From contig NC_134766.1 of NCBI RefSeq assembly GCF_050436995.1, positions 3,410,001 through 3,474,000 on the forward strand: DNA of 64,000 nt, given 5' to 3'. The notes below the pieces were generated by a model. The model was not told the DNA's origin. It saw only the letters and a list, made by a program, of their open reading frames with translations, and searched no databases. Positions 1-9,722 of the stretch are shown here, piece after piece. How positions within the stretch are numbered: position 1 is the first letter of the stretch; each line of letters starts with the position of its first letter. This DNA comes from Anticarsia gemmatalis (lineage: Eukaryota > Arthropoda > Insecta > Lepidoptera > Erebidae). The translations under genes were made by a program, and so were the position numbers.

Positions 1-181
1 GAAGAACATCGTGAGGAAACCTTGCATGCCTAAAATTTGTTTAATACATTTATTGAGGGCATGCAAAGTCCCCAACCCGCACTTGGCCAGCGTGGTGGAC
101 TCAAGGCCTAACCCCTCCTTCATTATGGGAGGAGACCCTTGCCCAGCAGTGGGACAGTAATGGCTTAAATTTATTTTAAAT
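1..181 (-). repeat. SINE fragment (CCCACTGCTGGG family)
   Basis: Read on the minus strand this holds the words CCCACTGCTGGGCAAGGGTC and GGACTTTGCATG shared with copies near 4.1, 12.6, 21.8, 31.3, 56.9 and 62.7 kb in this window. It is cut by the left edge. Family assignment as a lepidopteran SINE is from general knowledge of such repeats. Confidence 0.6.
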
Positions 182-206
182 AACTAGGTACCTAGTTTAA
201 ACAAGC

Positions 207-331
207 GGTATATTCTCAGTTGTCACGTCTACCTCTGTCCCCCGGGGTGACAACTGGGAATACAAGTAGGAAGAAAATTCTCAGTTGTCACTCAAGGGGA
301 CAGAGTTAGAGGGGACAACTGGGAATATACC
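207..331. mobile_element. Small foldback element with 8-bp target duplication
   Basis: A 125-bp element with inverted ends that begin GGTATATTCTCAGTTGTC and end GACAACTGGGAATATACC. It is flanked by an exact direct repeat AAACAAGC (199-206 and 332-339), which is the expected target-site duplication. Same end sequence and same 8-bp duplication length as the larger element at 8077-8949, so both belong to one family. No coding capacity. Confidence 0.85.
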
Positions 332-1181
332 AAACAAGCGACCCTTTTTGAGCTTTAGCTTTGTGGAAATGAAAAAAATTGCGCTGTGGTTTACCTAAAA
401 GCTTTAATAATTTCAATGCAGAATTTCATGAAATTCTTTATTTCATTGGTTAAGTTGTGACAGCGTATTTTAATAGATAGCCTTTCGTAGTCTTCCATCA
501 TATTACAATTTTACATACCAATAAGACTTACATACATAAACCATTAATTAAATCCATCATTTAGCGAATAGTTAGGATATTAGTCTTTTTTCAGTATGAT
601 ATTGATTTGCCTGGTTTTTTAAAGTTTTCGTTTTTCCATAGTTTTTTCCAGGTGTTTCCGTCCCACACCTGTTCCAATCATAGCATCATACTTTTCCAGC
701 AGGATCCGCATGGAGATGTCTGTTTACGCAATAAATCCACACAGACGTTTATAACTTCGTCTGGTGAAAGATCAATAAAACTGTAAACTATGCTACTTTT
801 GAGATAACATCAAAAATAACCGTAGCCCGAGAAAACGAAACAAATTCTATTAATATCGAGAAAATTTCACATCAATCCGATATTTCTTCATAAATTTAAG
901 CAGTAATATCTCCGAAATTACTGAACCGATTTTCGTTAAATTTCCATCAAAAGAAAGCCCAATTCTTAAACTTTTAGTCACTGTTAAAAACATAGTGCTA
1001 TCTTGTAAGGGGGCTGAGCAGAGATGGCGTATACGAAATGATGTCTCAGACAATTTTCTTATCTTCCATATGACGTAATAGGAACGTAGGCATAGTGCCA
1101 AAACGGGTGTTACAATATAACCGCGCTAAGATTCTTGCAAATCTTTTATATCAAGGGCGATGTACAACTTTCTGAAATATT

Positions 1182-1320
1182 ATTATAGTCTAACAACTTA
1201 GTAGAGAGCACTGTATGCAAGGTTTCCGACTTTGGGGACATACAAAATTGAAAATCTAGAACATTAGTGACTTGCCACCTTATGCAGTGGTCGGTAATTA
1301 GTTTAATAAAGCTAGTGTAT
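1182..1320. repeat. MITE fragment (ACTTAGTAGAGAGC end)
   Basis: Holds the terminal word AACTTAGTAGAGAGC followed by a stretch containing TAGAACATTAG that is also found in the longer copy at 27,238-27,519. Only one end is clear here. Confidence 0.45.
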
Positions 1321-1440
1321 TTTGAAAATACACAGAATAGTTAATTAAAATCTAGATCAATTGTTTACTTAGTTGTCGGACTACGGGCTTTTGGTATCTC
1401 ATTAAGAGATACTAGATAAATTAACAAACTTAGTATCAAT

Positions 1441-1508
1441 TTTGTGAGGTGAATTCGAACCCAAGACCTCATGACCAGCAGTCGCTATTATACACTACCG
1501 GCAGCGCC
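1441..1508 (-). repeat. tRNA-derived SINE head
   Basis: On the minus strand it contains a B-box-like GGGTTCGAATTC preceded by a degenerate A-box about 45 bp upstream. It does not fold into a full tRNA gene and lacks the body of the related copy at 24.0 kb, so I call it a SINE remnant. Confidence 0.5.
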
Positions 1509-1591
1509 ATAGAGGCAAGCAGTTATTTGAGTATACAATATACTTAATACTTATAACTACCTAGATACAGTTCATATAGCTTTATTTTTCA

Positions 1592-1782
1592 CTAGCTGAC
1601 CCGCGCAACTTCGCTTGCGTCACATAAGAGAGAATGGATCATAATTTTCCCCGTTCTTGTAATATTTTTTAATGGTACTCTGCTCCGGTTGGTTGTAGCG
1701 TGATGATATATATATATATAGCCTAGAGCCTTCCTCCATAAATGGACTATCTTACGCTGAAAGATTTTTTCAAACTCTTTTT

Positions 1783-1818
<36 letters not shown>

Positions 1819-2083
1819 ACAACTCCCGCACTAAGAATTGCTCTTGTGTCGCGGGGACTTTTACAAACATACAAACAACGGACACAAAGCACAACCAGAC
1901 CCGAAACAATTATTTGTGGATCGCACAAATAATTGTCCCGTGTGGGAATCGAACCCACGACCTCCCGTTGCAGTGGTATCGGCGTGGCGACCTAAACCAC
2001 TGCGCCACGGAGGTGGACCAGTAATTCCTGAGATTAGCGCGTTCAAACAAACAAACTCTTCAGCTTTATAATATTAGTATAGA
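1592..2083 (-). mobile_element. Non-autonomous Helitron, split by a SINE
   Basis: Reads on the minus strand from TCTATACTAATATTATAAAG to GCGCGGGTCAGCTAG, with a hairpin (GACGCAAGCGAAGTTGCG) just before the CTAG end, as in Helitrons. A SINE sits inside it at about 1775-2014, so the Helitron is the older insertion. One of about ten copies in the window, all with the same ends. No Rep/helicase coding sequence. Confidence 0.85.
1775..2014 (-). repeat. tRNA-derived SINE inside a Helitron
   Basis: Minus-strand order: tRNA-like head with A-box (TGGCGCAGTGGTTTAGG) and B-box (GGTTCGATTCC), a body with AAATAATTG and GGACACAAAGC words, then an A-rich tail. Closely matches the copy at 46,411-46,624 and the split copy at 43,738-46,930. 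Confidence 0.8.
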
Positions 2084-2762
2084 TAGAAGATGATATTTGT
2101 AACTGATTAGTTTCTAACCACGATTTCCACAATTTCATGTTATTATTACCGCTAGATTAGTTAGGTATTTCACGACAAAAATAGTACAGAAGATCTTGTT
2201 TATTTTATATTAGATTCTCAAAGACGTGCGGACAATTTAGCGATCTTACGAAACAGCTGGGGGCTAGTGAAAGTTTTGTTAGACCCTGGCTTATAAGGAT
2301 TACTATTGATGTAGAAGAAAATGTTTGCCAGACTCTCTTTCTCTTTCACCTGTATTATCATTGAAGAGGAGGACAATACACAATACACATAAACTAATAT
2401 GACTAGTTGAGTACATAAACTAATATGTCGAGGCGCCAATCTGACTCTCTTATTCGCATGACATATATTAATACCTCTAAAACTAATGAAGCGCGCGCTG
2501 GTGTGGGAGAGTGAGGGAGTGAGAACTAGAGATGTACCGGCACGCCGGTTACGTTGAGAAACAATAGAGATGTACCCGCGTGCCGGTTACGTTGATAAAC
2601 AATAGAGGAGATTCACTACATCATCTTTAAACACCATATTTGAGCAAATAAATTATTTGATTTGACGGTAGACAGCGTTTTCGGACTAAAATATTACTGA
2701 AGAACGAAAGACCTTGCAAGTAAGATGAAACATTTTGTACATTCATTGTTTAAGGATCACTG

Positions 2763-3004
2763 ATGGAGGTACTCATAGCCCGTTGTGCTCACCGGTTGGC
2801 AAACGATCTGTGGGTTAAGCAACTGTTGGCGCGGTCATTCTATAGATGGGTGACCGCATAGTGGTATTTGAACTGAGCGTCTCCGTGCTTCGGAGGGCAC
2901 GTAAAAGGCCGTTCCGGTTGTTGTTGATAAAGATAACAGTCATTAAGCCTCGTCAAAGGCCTTTCGGGCGGCTTAAACAACTTTGACACTAGGTGTTTGC
3001 TAGA
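2763..3004 (+). repeat. 5S rRNA-derived SINE (SINE3 type)
   Basis: The head contains CACCGGTT, then CGATC, GGTTAAGCAAC, GCGCGGTC and ATGGGTGACCGC in the same order and roughly the same spacing as the internal promoter half of animal 5S rRNA. The body (CGTGCTTCGGAGGGCACGT) and tail (CTTTGACACTAGGT) are shared with the copies at 62,783-63,042 (+) and 23,540-23,672 (-). It is too diverged to be a functional 5S gene. Confidence 0.8.
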
Positions 3005-4103
3005 CGGTATTACCGTAATACATAAATCTTGCAAAAACAGTTATAGTATTTTTTTAATTTACCGTTCATTGTCGAAAAATTTATTAAAAAAAAATAATAC
3101 TTCCAACCCGGATATTTTGTAAACCGGGATTTTTTTTCTTGAGAACGAAGTAGCGAACATAAGCTAGTATATTATAAATACATATATACAAATGTCATTA
3201 TCAACAATGTGTTTGAAACGTGATCAATTAGTTAAGCAGTGAAACAAATGAAACAATCTTTACTGAGCAGTAAGCAGTCTGACTCGATATTGAATCAGTC
3301 ACATTGTTATGAGCACGTGTATGTTTCTAAACTGTTATGTTAGTAGTGAGTAGGAAGTCTGTTTTTCAATTTGTTTAAAATTGTGAAGCAAAAGTTATGA
3401 TGCAGAACAATTATAGGCATTGAAGTGGAATATATTATGTATTTTTTTAAGTTATTTTTAAGAGAAATCAAATTATAACTCCGCCACCCGCGCTATTTGC
3501 AAAACTGGCTAACTCTAGGTTACTCGCGCAAGTCGCGCACCATGGGCTCAGTACCATTTTTTTCCCTAGAGTCCCCTAATATTTAATTTATTGTTTTTTT
3601 TTTGTATTTGTTGTTATAGCGGCAACAGGAATACATCATCTGTGAAAATTTCAACTGTGATATCAGTTTATGAAATAAAACCTGGTAACAGTCATACAAA
3701 CAGCGAAATCTGAGTAACACAGTTCCGTTTTATCCTTTGGGTACGGAACCCTAAAAACTTGCCTTATGTAATACGGACAAAAGCAATACAATTTGGTTTG
3801 TTTCGGTAGTGTCTTGTTAAACGGTGCCAAGGGGACATAGCGCAATGGCGGCCGTTTCACAGACTCCCGTCATTCTGTTCACTTTCCTTTCGCCTTGGGT
3901 AAATGTGGTTTTGATTGTTCTGTTGTTTTGTCGATATTGATTTGAAAAAGATTTGTGTGTTTATAATGTTTTGTTGTGTTAGGAAATGATTGTAAAATTT
4001 AGTTTTTTGCTTTTGTTGCATTATACATTTAATTGATTATGATATTTCATTCTCTCAATATAAATAACTATACCTACACTCACTAATATAACGGTGAAGG
4101 AAA

Positions 4104-4230
4104 ACATCTTGATGAAACCTGGCTAGCCTTAAAGTTGTTTAAACCATATGATAAGAAGAAGACTGGACAATCGTGGTGGTCGCAAGGACCAACCACTTCT
4201 TCAATTCGGGAGTAGACTCTCGAAAGAGAA
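4104..4230 (-). repeat. SINE fragment (CCCACTGCTGGG family, tail part)
   Basis: Contains the AAAACATCTTGATGAAACC and CATATGATAAGAAGAAG words found at the ends of other lepidopteran SINE copies in the window. Diverged and incomplete. Confidence 0.4.
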
Positions 4231-4602
4231 TGGGTTAAATAAAACCCCAATGTACCTACAGCGAGCTGTAAATGTATGAGTAGCATTTTCATGAGGTAAA
4301 TATTGTATTAATAATCTTCATCAGCTCTTTTTGATCCACCAGCGTGTGTCATCTCTGTTTTAAGTAATTTAAGTGTCTCTTCGTTATAAACTTTATTACC
4401 TAGTGACGTCCCTCTCTCAGCTTAATTTGTTTGAAAGAACGTTTTTAAATAAACCGTCGGAAAATTCTCAAACAATTTGTTCGCCCACAAGGTTATATTC
4501 CAAAAGTTAATACAGCTACAGAAATTAACCTTCAACAATATAAAACTTCCGTTAGCAACCTAAAAATTTGCCAAAACGAATATTGTTCTATGGTTATCAA
4601 AA

Positions 4603-5003
4603 CCTATATATAAAACTCTTCCGTTACTGACTGACTGATCGACAACGCCGAGCCTAAACTACTGAGCGTAGAAACTTAAAATTTGGTATAAAGATTCTTT
4701 AGGAAGTGTAGAGAAGCATTATACCCTAGTTTCTGAGTACATTTAGCGGCAGTTTATCTATTCAATAGCGTTTTTTTAATATAAGTTTAAATGCTATTGA
4801 ATAGATAAACTACCGCTTAATGTACTCAGACACCGGGGGTAGCTGATGGACAACCGACAGCCGAAACTACTGAGCGTAGAAAATTGACTTTTGCTATGAA
4901 GGTTCCTTAGGAAGTGTTGAGGAGCACTAAAAGATAATTTTTGGAAATTCCCCTCTAAAGGAGGTGAAATTCGACGCGGACAAAGCCACGTGCGGACAGC
5001 TAG
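4603..5003. repeat. Interspersed repeat, ends GGACAGCTAG, hosting a foldback
   Basis: Two diverged direct copies of a unit containing AACTACTGAGCGTAGAAA and TTAGGAAGTGT lie on either side of the foldback element at 4724-4840. The right end is GCGGACAGCTAG, resembling the CTAG end of Helitrons. Related single copies lie near 18.3-18.45 and 26.34 kb. Confidence 0.5.
4724..4840. mobile_element. Foldback MITE (ACATTTAGCGG family)
   Basis: A near-perfect inverted repeat: GAGTACATTTAGCGGCAGTT on the left is answered by AACTACCGCTTAATGTACTC on the right around a short AT-rich centre with ATTGAATAGATAAAC. Relatives at 26,386-26,495, 31,952-32,006 (half) and 61,189-61,290. Confidence 0.75.
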
Positions 5004-5317
5004 CGTTTTTATATAAAGAGCATAGGTTTATTAAATCAATATTTACGTTGGCAACTCGCTGGTGACGGGTAGACATTGACACTGACATTCAACGCTACAG
5101 AGGTTAATTGAATGCGGATAATTGATGCAATATCATACCTATGTTGTCGTTTATCAGGCGATTACGACGATCTACGATCGAACGACGTTTGCAATAACTT
5201 ATCTGCGATTAAGGCTAGGTCTTGCGTTGCCACGGGTACTAAACTCTACTAGACTACTATTTTAAAAAAGTTAAAAAATCAACAAATAAAGTTGTATTGG
5301 TCTTTATCTATTTTATA

Positions 5318-5578
5318 CTAGCTGACCCGCGCAACTTCGCTTGCGTCACATAAGAAAGAATGGGTCGAAATTTTCCCCGTTTTTGTAAAACTTTTTACTA
5401 GTACTCTGCTCCTATTGGTCGTAGCGTGATGATATAGCCTAGCCTATAGCCTTCCTCGATAAATAGGCTATCTAACACTGAAATATTTTTTTTAATCGGA
5501 CCATTAGTTCCTGAGATTATCGCGTTCAAACAAACAAACATACAAACAAACTCTTCAGCTTTATAATATTAGCATAGA
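5318..5578 (-). mobile_element. Non-autonomous Helitron
   Basis: Minus-strand copy with the family ends (TCTATGCTAATATTATAAAG start, GTCAGCTAG end) and the terminal hairpin. Non-coding. Confidence 0.85.
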
Positions 5579-5696
5579 TTAGTATAGATTTAATTATTTT
5601 TAAGCGTAAGTAGTTTTTTAATGTGCTCGGTATATAGTAAGGGGCTCTATTTCTTGAGATTTGATGGGACGTAATGTCATAGAACTAACATTGCTA

Positions 5697-5846
5697 ACGG
5701 CTAAACGCGGGTGTATTTGCATACACCTCTGCCTACACCTTGCAAACAGGCGTGATATTATATCTGTACCAATACCACTTCATCCAGCCCGGCAATCGAA
5801 CCCATGTCATCGAGATTAGCAGTCGTACACACTATCGTCCGCGCCA
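5697..5846 (-). repeat. tRNA-derived SINE
   Basis: On the minus strand a B-box-like GGGTTCGATTGCC is followed by a body ending with GTGTATGCAAATACACCC. Same family as the plus-strand copy near 24.0-24.3 kb, which shares CACCTCTGCCT. Confidence 0.55.
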
Positions 5847-6531
5847 GCATAGAGTTAATTACAAAGGATTATTATCCCATTACGCGTGTGTAAACGGTAT
5901 TTGATGTACATATTATCACCTTATCGGTCTTATCAGATGCTCTAACGGTTGTGAGTAAATCGTGCTCTCGAGTAGTGACGTAGTAATGAGCGCTTAGTGT
6001 GATCACGTCATTGTAATGATAGTGATTGAGATCATTCGGCCATAGATATATTATGTGTTGTTTTATTTGCGTATAAGTTGTGATTGGTGTTGAAATGGAT
6101 ATTTTTGTTTTTGAGAATCAAGGTTCAGGTAATGTTTCATGTTGTTTGACAGTTAAAGACTACACTAGGTCTTTCTTAAACAATCTTGAATCTCTATAAA
6201 GAAAGGAAGAACTATGTAAAAAATGTATAAACATTATTGATTTTTTTATGATTCCTTTTTATATTCGATTAAATAACATTTGCTGTAGGTTTATCATATT
6301 TGTCATACGGACATGAAAAGTTTTAGATAGGTTTAGTATATTGTCAGGGAAGGAATATGCCATTCCTTACTACTACTACTACTAGCTTACTAGTCAAATA
6401 AATGCGACTTAAAATATTCTTAAATTAATATATTAGGTGCACTGTTTTACTGGGATCATAAAACCAGGCTCGCTATCAACTTATATAATATAGGTAAAGA
6501 AGCTAAGCCATCTTCAAACTAGATATATTAA

Positions 6532-6745
6532 TTAGGTCAGGTAAAAAGTCTTTTCGCATTATAGTATGTATAAACTTATAATAAAATCTCTTTGGCTTCA
6601 AGAACCACAAATGAGTACACGGTTCCTTAGGTTTTTTTCAGTGAGCTCGTGAGGTACCCAAATATCGAGCTTTTTTGTGGAGAGAAAAGATTTTATTACA
6701 AGTTTATACATACTATAATGCGAAAAGACTTTTTCCCCGACCTAA
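6532..6745. mobile_element. Mariner-like MITE
   Basis: Inverted ends TTAGGTCAGGTAAAAAGTC and GACTTTTTCCCCGACCTAA, with a second inner inverted repeat TATAGTATGTATAAACTT / AAGTTTATACATACTATA. Very similar to 50,457-50,656, which has a clear TA duplication. No transposase frame. Confidence 0.75.
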
Positions 6746-7289
6746 TATAATGATACATGTATGTAATTCATCCATAATGTTCCACATTTCTCATCACTTT
6801 GATAAATGACAATCGATTAGGGGTGTGGACAGTCGACGGAGCAATTTGTCATCTATAAATAGACAGACAGACTGACGTACTAACTAAGTATACAGTGGGC
6901 AGAAGACAAGCACTATAGGAGCGCCCGCTGGGTGCGTCTACGGAGTATTAAGTAATTAGTCTGGTAATAATCATTGATTGCTATTACTTATATTGAGAAA
7001 GTGGCTATAGTCTTGATAAAGATTAACCCTTTGTGAGTATTTTTAAAAGTATTTATATACGTAATGAACAATCTTTTGTTGCTCTATCGAAGACTTATTG
7101 CATTAGAATTAACATTTTACTGTAAACTAGATGCTGCCTGCGACTTCATCCGCGTGAATAACGAGGTAAATAATCCTTTGTGTTAATTGAGGTTGTAAGT
7201 TCCCTGTGTACCAGAATTCATCAAAATCCGTTCAGTCGGTTTTGCGTTAACGATTAACAAACTTATATACATTCAGGAAAAAATTCTCA

Positions 7290-7538
7290 TCTATACTAAT
7301 ATCATAAAGCTGAAGAGTTTGTTTGTTTGTTTGAACGCGCTAATCTCAGGAACTACTGGTCCGATTTGAAAAATTCTTTCACTGTTAGATAGCCCATTTA
7401 TCGAGGAAGGCTATAGGCTATATGTCATCACGCTAAGACCAATAGGAGCAGAGTACCTGTAAAAAATGTTACGGAAACGGGGAAAATTCTAACCATTCTC
7501 TCTTATGTGACGCAAGCGAAGTTGCGCGGGTCAGCTAG
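7290..7538 (+). mobile_element. Non-autonomous Helitron
   Basis: Complete plus-strand copy: TCTATACTAATATCATAAAG start and GCGCGGGTCAGCTAG end with the hairpin before CTAG. Confidence 0.88.
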
Positions 7539-8076
7539 TTTATAATATTAGTACGTTACCCAGATAAGTACAAGATTCTAAACCGTCACTTTTGAATACT
7601 GAGAGCAGACCAATTTCCACAAGCAAAACAGTACTTATAAAATTGTAAAAACATTAGATACCCTCACCCTTCCGTTACATCATCAGCCTACTTCCACCGA
7701 CCGATCAAAGGTCTCCCATTCTTTTACGTCATATCCGGTTGTATCTCATTTGACCTTCCGACCCCTAATGTCAGAGGTCACGACATGACCTAGAAACCTC
7801 AGTGTTGGCTGCAGAACTGCTTCAGTAAACACTCTGCTGCCTTGAACAGAGGAATTGGCAAGAGTTCAAGAAGAAAGTTGCAAAATGTGGAGCGCAGATG
7901 AGTTATTAATGCGGCATTCGGGAGAGTTGGGTGTAAGATGTAATATAGAATTAGCTACACTAATATTTGGTATATATTCCTGCAACTAAGGTTGCCGGGC
8001 ATAGTAAGTCCAGCCTGACAAGATTAAGGGTGTCCGACCTGCCCGGCTTATGTTAAACTTTTATGTCTCGAAATTC

Positions 8077-8949
8077 GGTATATTCCCGTTGTCCACCCCT
8101 GCTTGTCCACCCCGGGTGGACAGTGACACAAATCTTTTAAAAAGTTCTCGGTGTCCACCCCTGGGGGACAGTGAGAATTAATTTTAAATTATTCCCGCTG
8201 GCCACCCCGGGTGGACAAAGACACGAGTTTCATATTACTACTCTCGATGTTCACCGCAGGTGGACAAAGCCACTGCTTAAATAAACATTCTCAATGTCCA
8301 CGCTTGATGGAATTGGGTGTAAAAAAATAAGTAGGTCTAAAGTTTAATCATATTATCAACATCTTTTACTTTTGCAATCTACACAAATAATTATCACAAT
8401 AGGTATTAATCAAAGTCACAGAAAAATCTTTACATCCTCATCCTTTCTAGAAATAAATCAATATTGAAGTCCCCATTGACAAGTCCCATTCGCATGTTGT
8501 GAATAAAATGATCACTTTAAATATATTTTTTTACGTTTATTGTTATAACTTATACCTTGGTTTAATAAGTGCCGCAACTTAGCGTCAATCAACATTATAT
8601 GGGAAAACACACAATAGATAGTGTAACTACTTCTATTTACCGTAAAGATGTTGATAATATGATTAAACTATGTACCTACTTAATTAATTTTGTTATAATT
8701 ATTTACACCCATTTCTAGCAAGCGTGGACATTGAGAATGTTTATTTAAGCAGTGGCTTTGTCCACCTGCGGTGAACATCGAGACTAGTAATATGAAACTC
8801 GTGTCTTTGTCCACCCGGGGTGGCCAGTGGGAATAATTTAAAATTAATTCTCACTGTCCCCCAGGGGTGGACACCGAGAACTTTTTAAAAGATTTGTGTC
8901 ACTGTCCACCCGGGGTGGACAAGCAGGGGGTGGACAACGGGAATATACC
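8077..8949. mobile_element. 873-bp foldback element with 8-bp target duplication
   Basis: Arms of about 290-300 bp (8077 to about 8367, and about 8646 to 8949) are inverted copies of each other and begin GGTATATTCCCGTTGTCC. The element is flanked by an exact duplication CGAAATTC (8069-8076, 8950-8957). Each arm carries several short palindromes of the type GTCCACCCCGGGTGGAC spaced at roughly 60-70 bp. The about 280-bp centre is AT-rich and non-coding. The same ends and duplication length occur at 207-331. Confidence 0.92.
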
Positions 8950-8979
8950 CGAAATTCGTGCGGATCGAAACGTCGTTAA

Positions 8980-9229
8980 TCTATACTAATATTATAAAGC
9001 TGAAGAGTTTGTTTGTTTGTTTGTTTGTTTGAACGCGCTAATCTCAGGAACTACTGGTCCGATTTGAAAAATTCTTTCAGTGTTCGATAGCACATTTCTT
9101 GAGGAAGGCTATAGGCTATATATCATCACGCTACGACTAATAGGAGCAGAGTACCAATAAAAAATGTAACAAAAACGGGGAAAAAAATCTCTCTTATGTG
9201 ACGCAAGCGAATTTGCGCGGGTCAGCTAG
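8980..9229 (+). mobile_element. Non-autonomous Helitron
   Basis: Complete plus-strand copy with TCTATACTAATATTATAAAG start and GGGTCAGCTAG end, 30 bp from the foldback element. Confidence 0.88.
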
Positions 9230-9582
9230 ATACGTGAAAAAGTTTAGTTTTACATTCATTATTTTACAATAACACATACATTTCCCGTTTGACCAAATTC
9301 GCAGGTCTGCCCGGTCATTTGGTTTGGCGACCTGGCAACCCTACCCCAAGTATCCAGAGCAGAGATTCCTAGTGGGAGCGATACCGGCATACCGCCCCAT
9401 AATGGGCGCTGGAGCTTTTCATGGGTGACGGGTCCAAAGAGTAATCAACGAAAAAAAATCGTGCATATCCAACATAAGGAATAGCCATAGCAAATAGCCA
9501 ACTGTTTACTGTACAAGTAAGCGGACAGAAGTTCCCAATTTTAAGATTTGTAATATTTAGTTTTATTTTTCTATTTGTTTGA

Positions 9583-9722
9583 CTTAGCTGACCAGCGCAA
9601 CTATGTTTGCGTCATATAAGAGAGAATGAGTCATAATTTTCCCCATTTATGTACTGGTACCCTGCTCTTATTGGTCATAGCGTGATGATTATATAGCCTA
9701 TGACCTTGCTTAATAAATAGCA
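9583..9722 (-). mobile_element. Truncated Helitron
   Basis: Minus-strand end portion (TTAGCTGACCAGCGCAAC, then GTCATAGCGTGATGATTATA) matching the family, but the other half is missing. Confidence 0.65.

Larger units (their letters stand above)
7989..9341. mobile_element. Possible outer element hosting a foldback and a Helitron
   Basis: The left side starts AGGTTGCCGGG and has GACCTGCCCGG about 45 bp in; the right side, reversed, starts GGTTGCCAGG and has GACCGGGCAGACCTGC. These look like diverged inverted ends of an older element. Between them lie the 8077-8949 foldback and the 8980-9229 Helitron. The match is short, so this is tentative. Confidence 0.35.

Noticed and set aside
1838..2071. 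Overlapping open frames on both strands near 1.9 kb
   Set aside because: They are a tRNA-derived SINE; the same frames recur at 46.4-46.7 kb with SINE head and tail.
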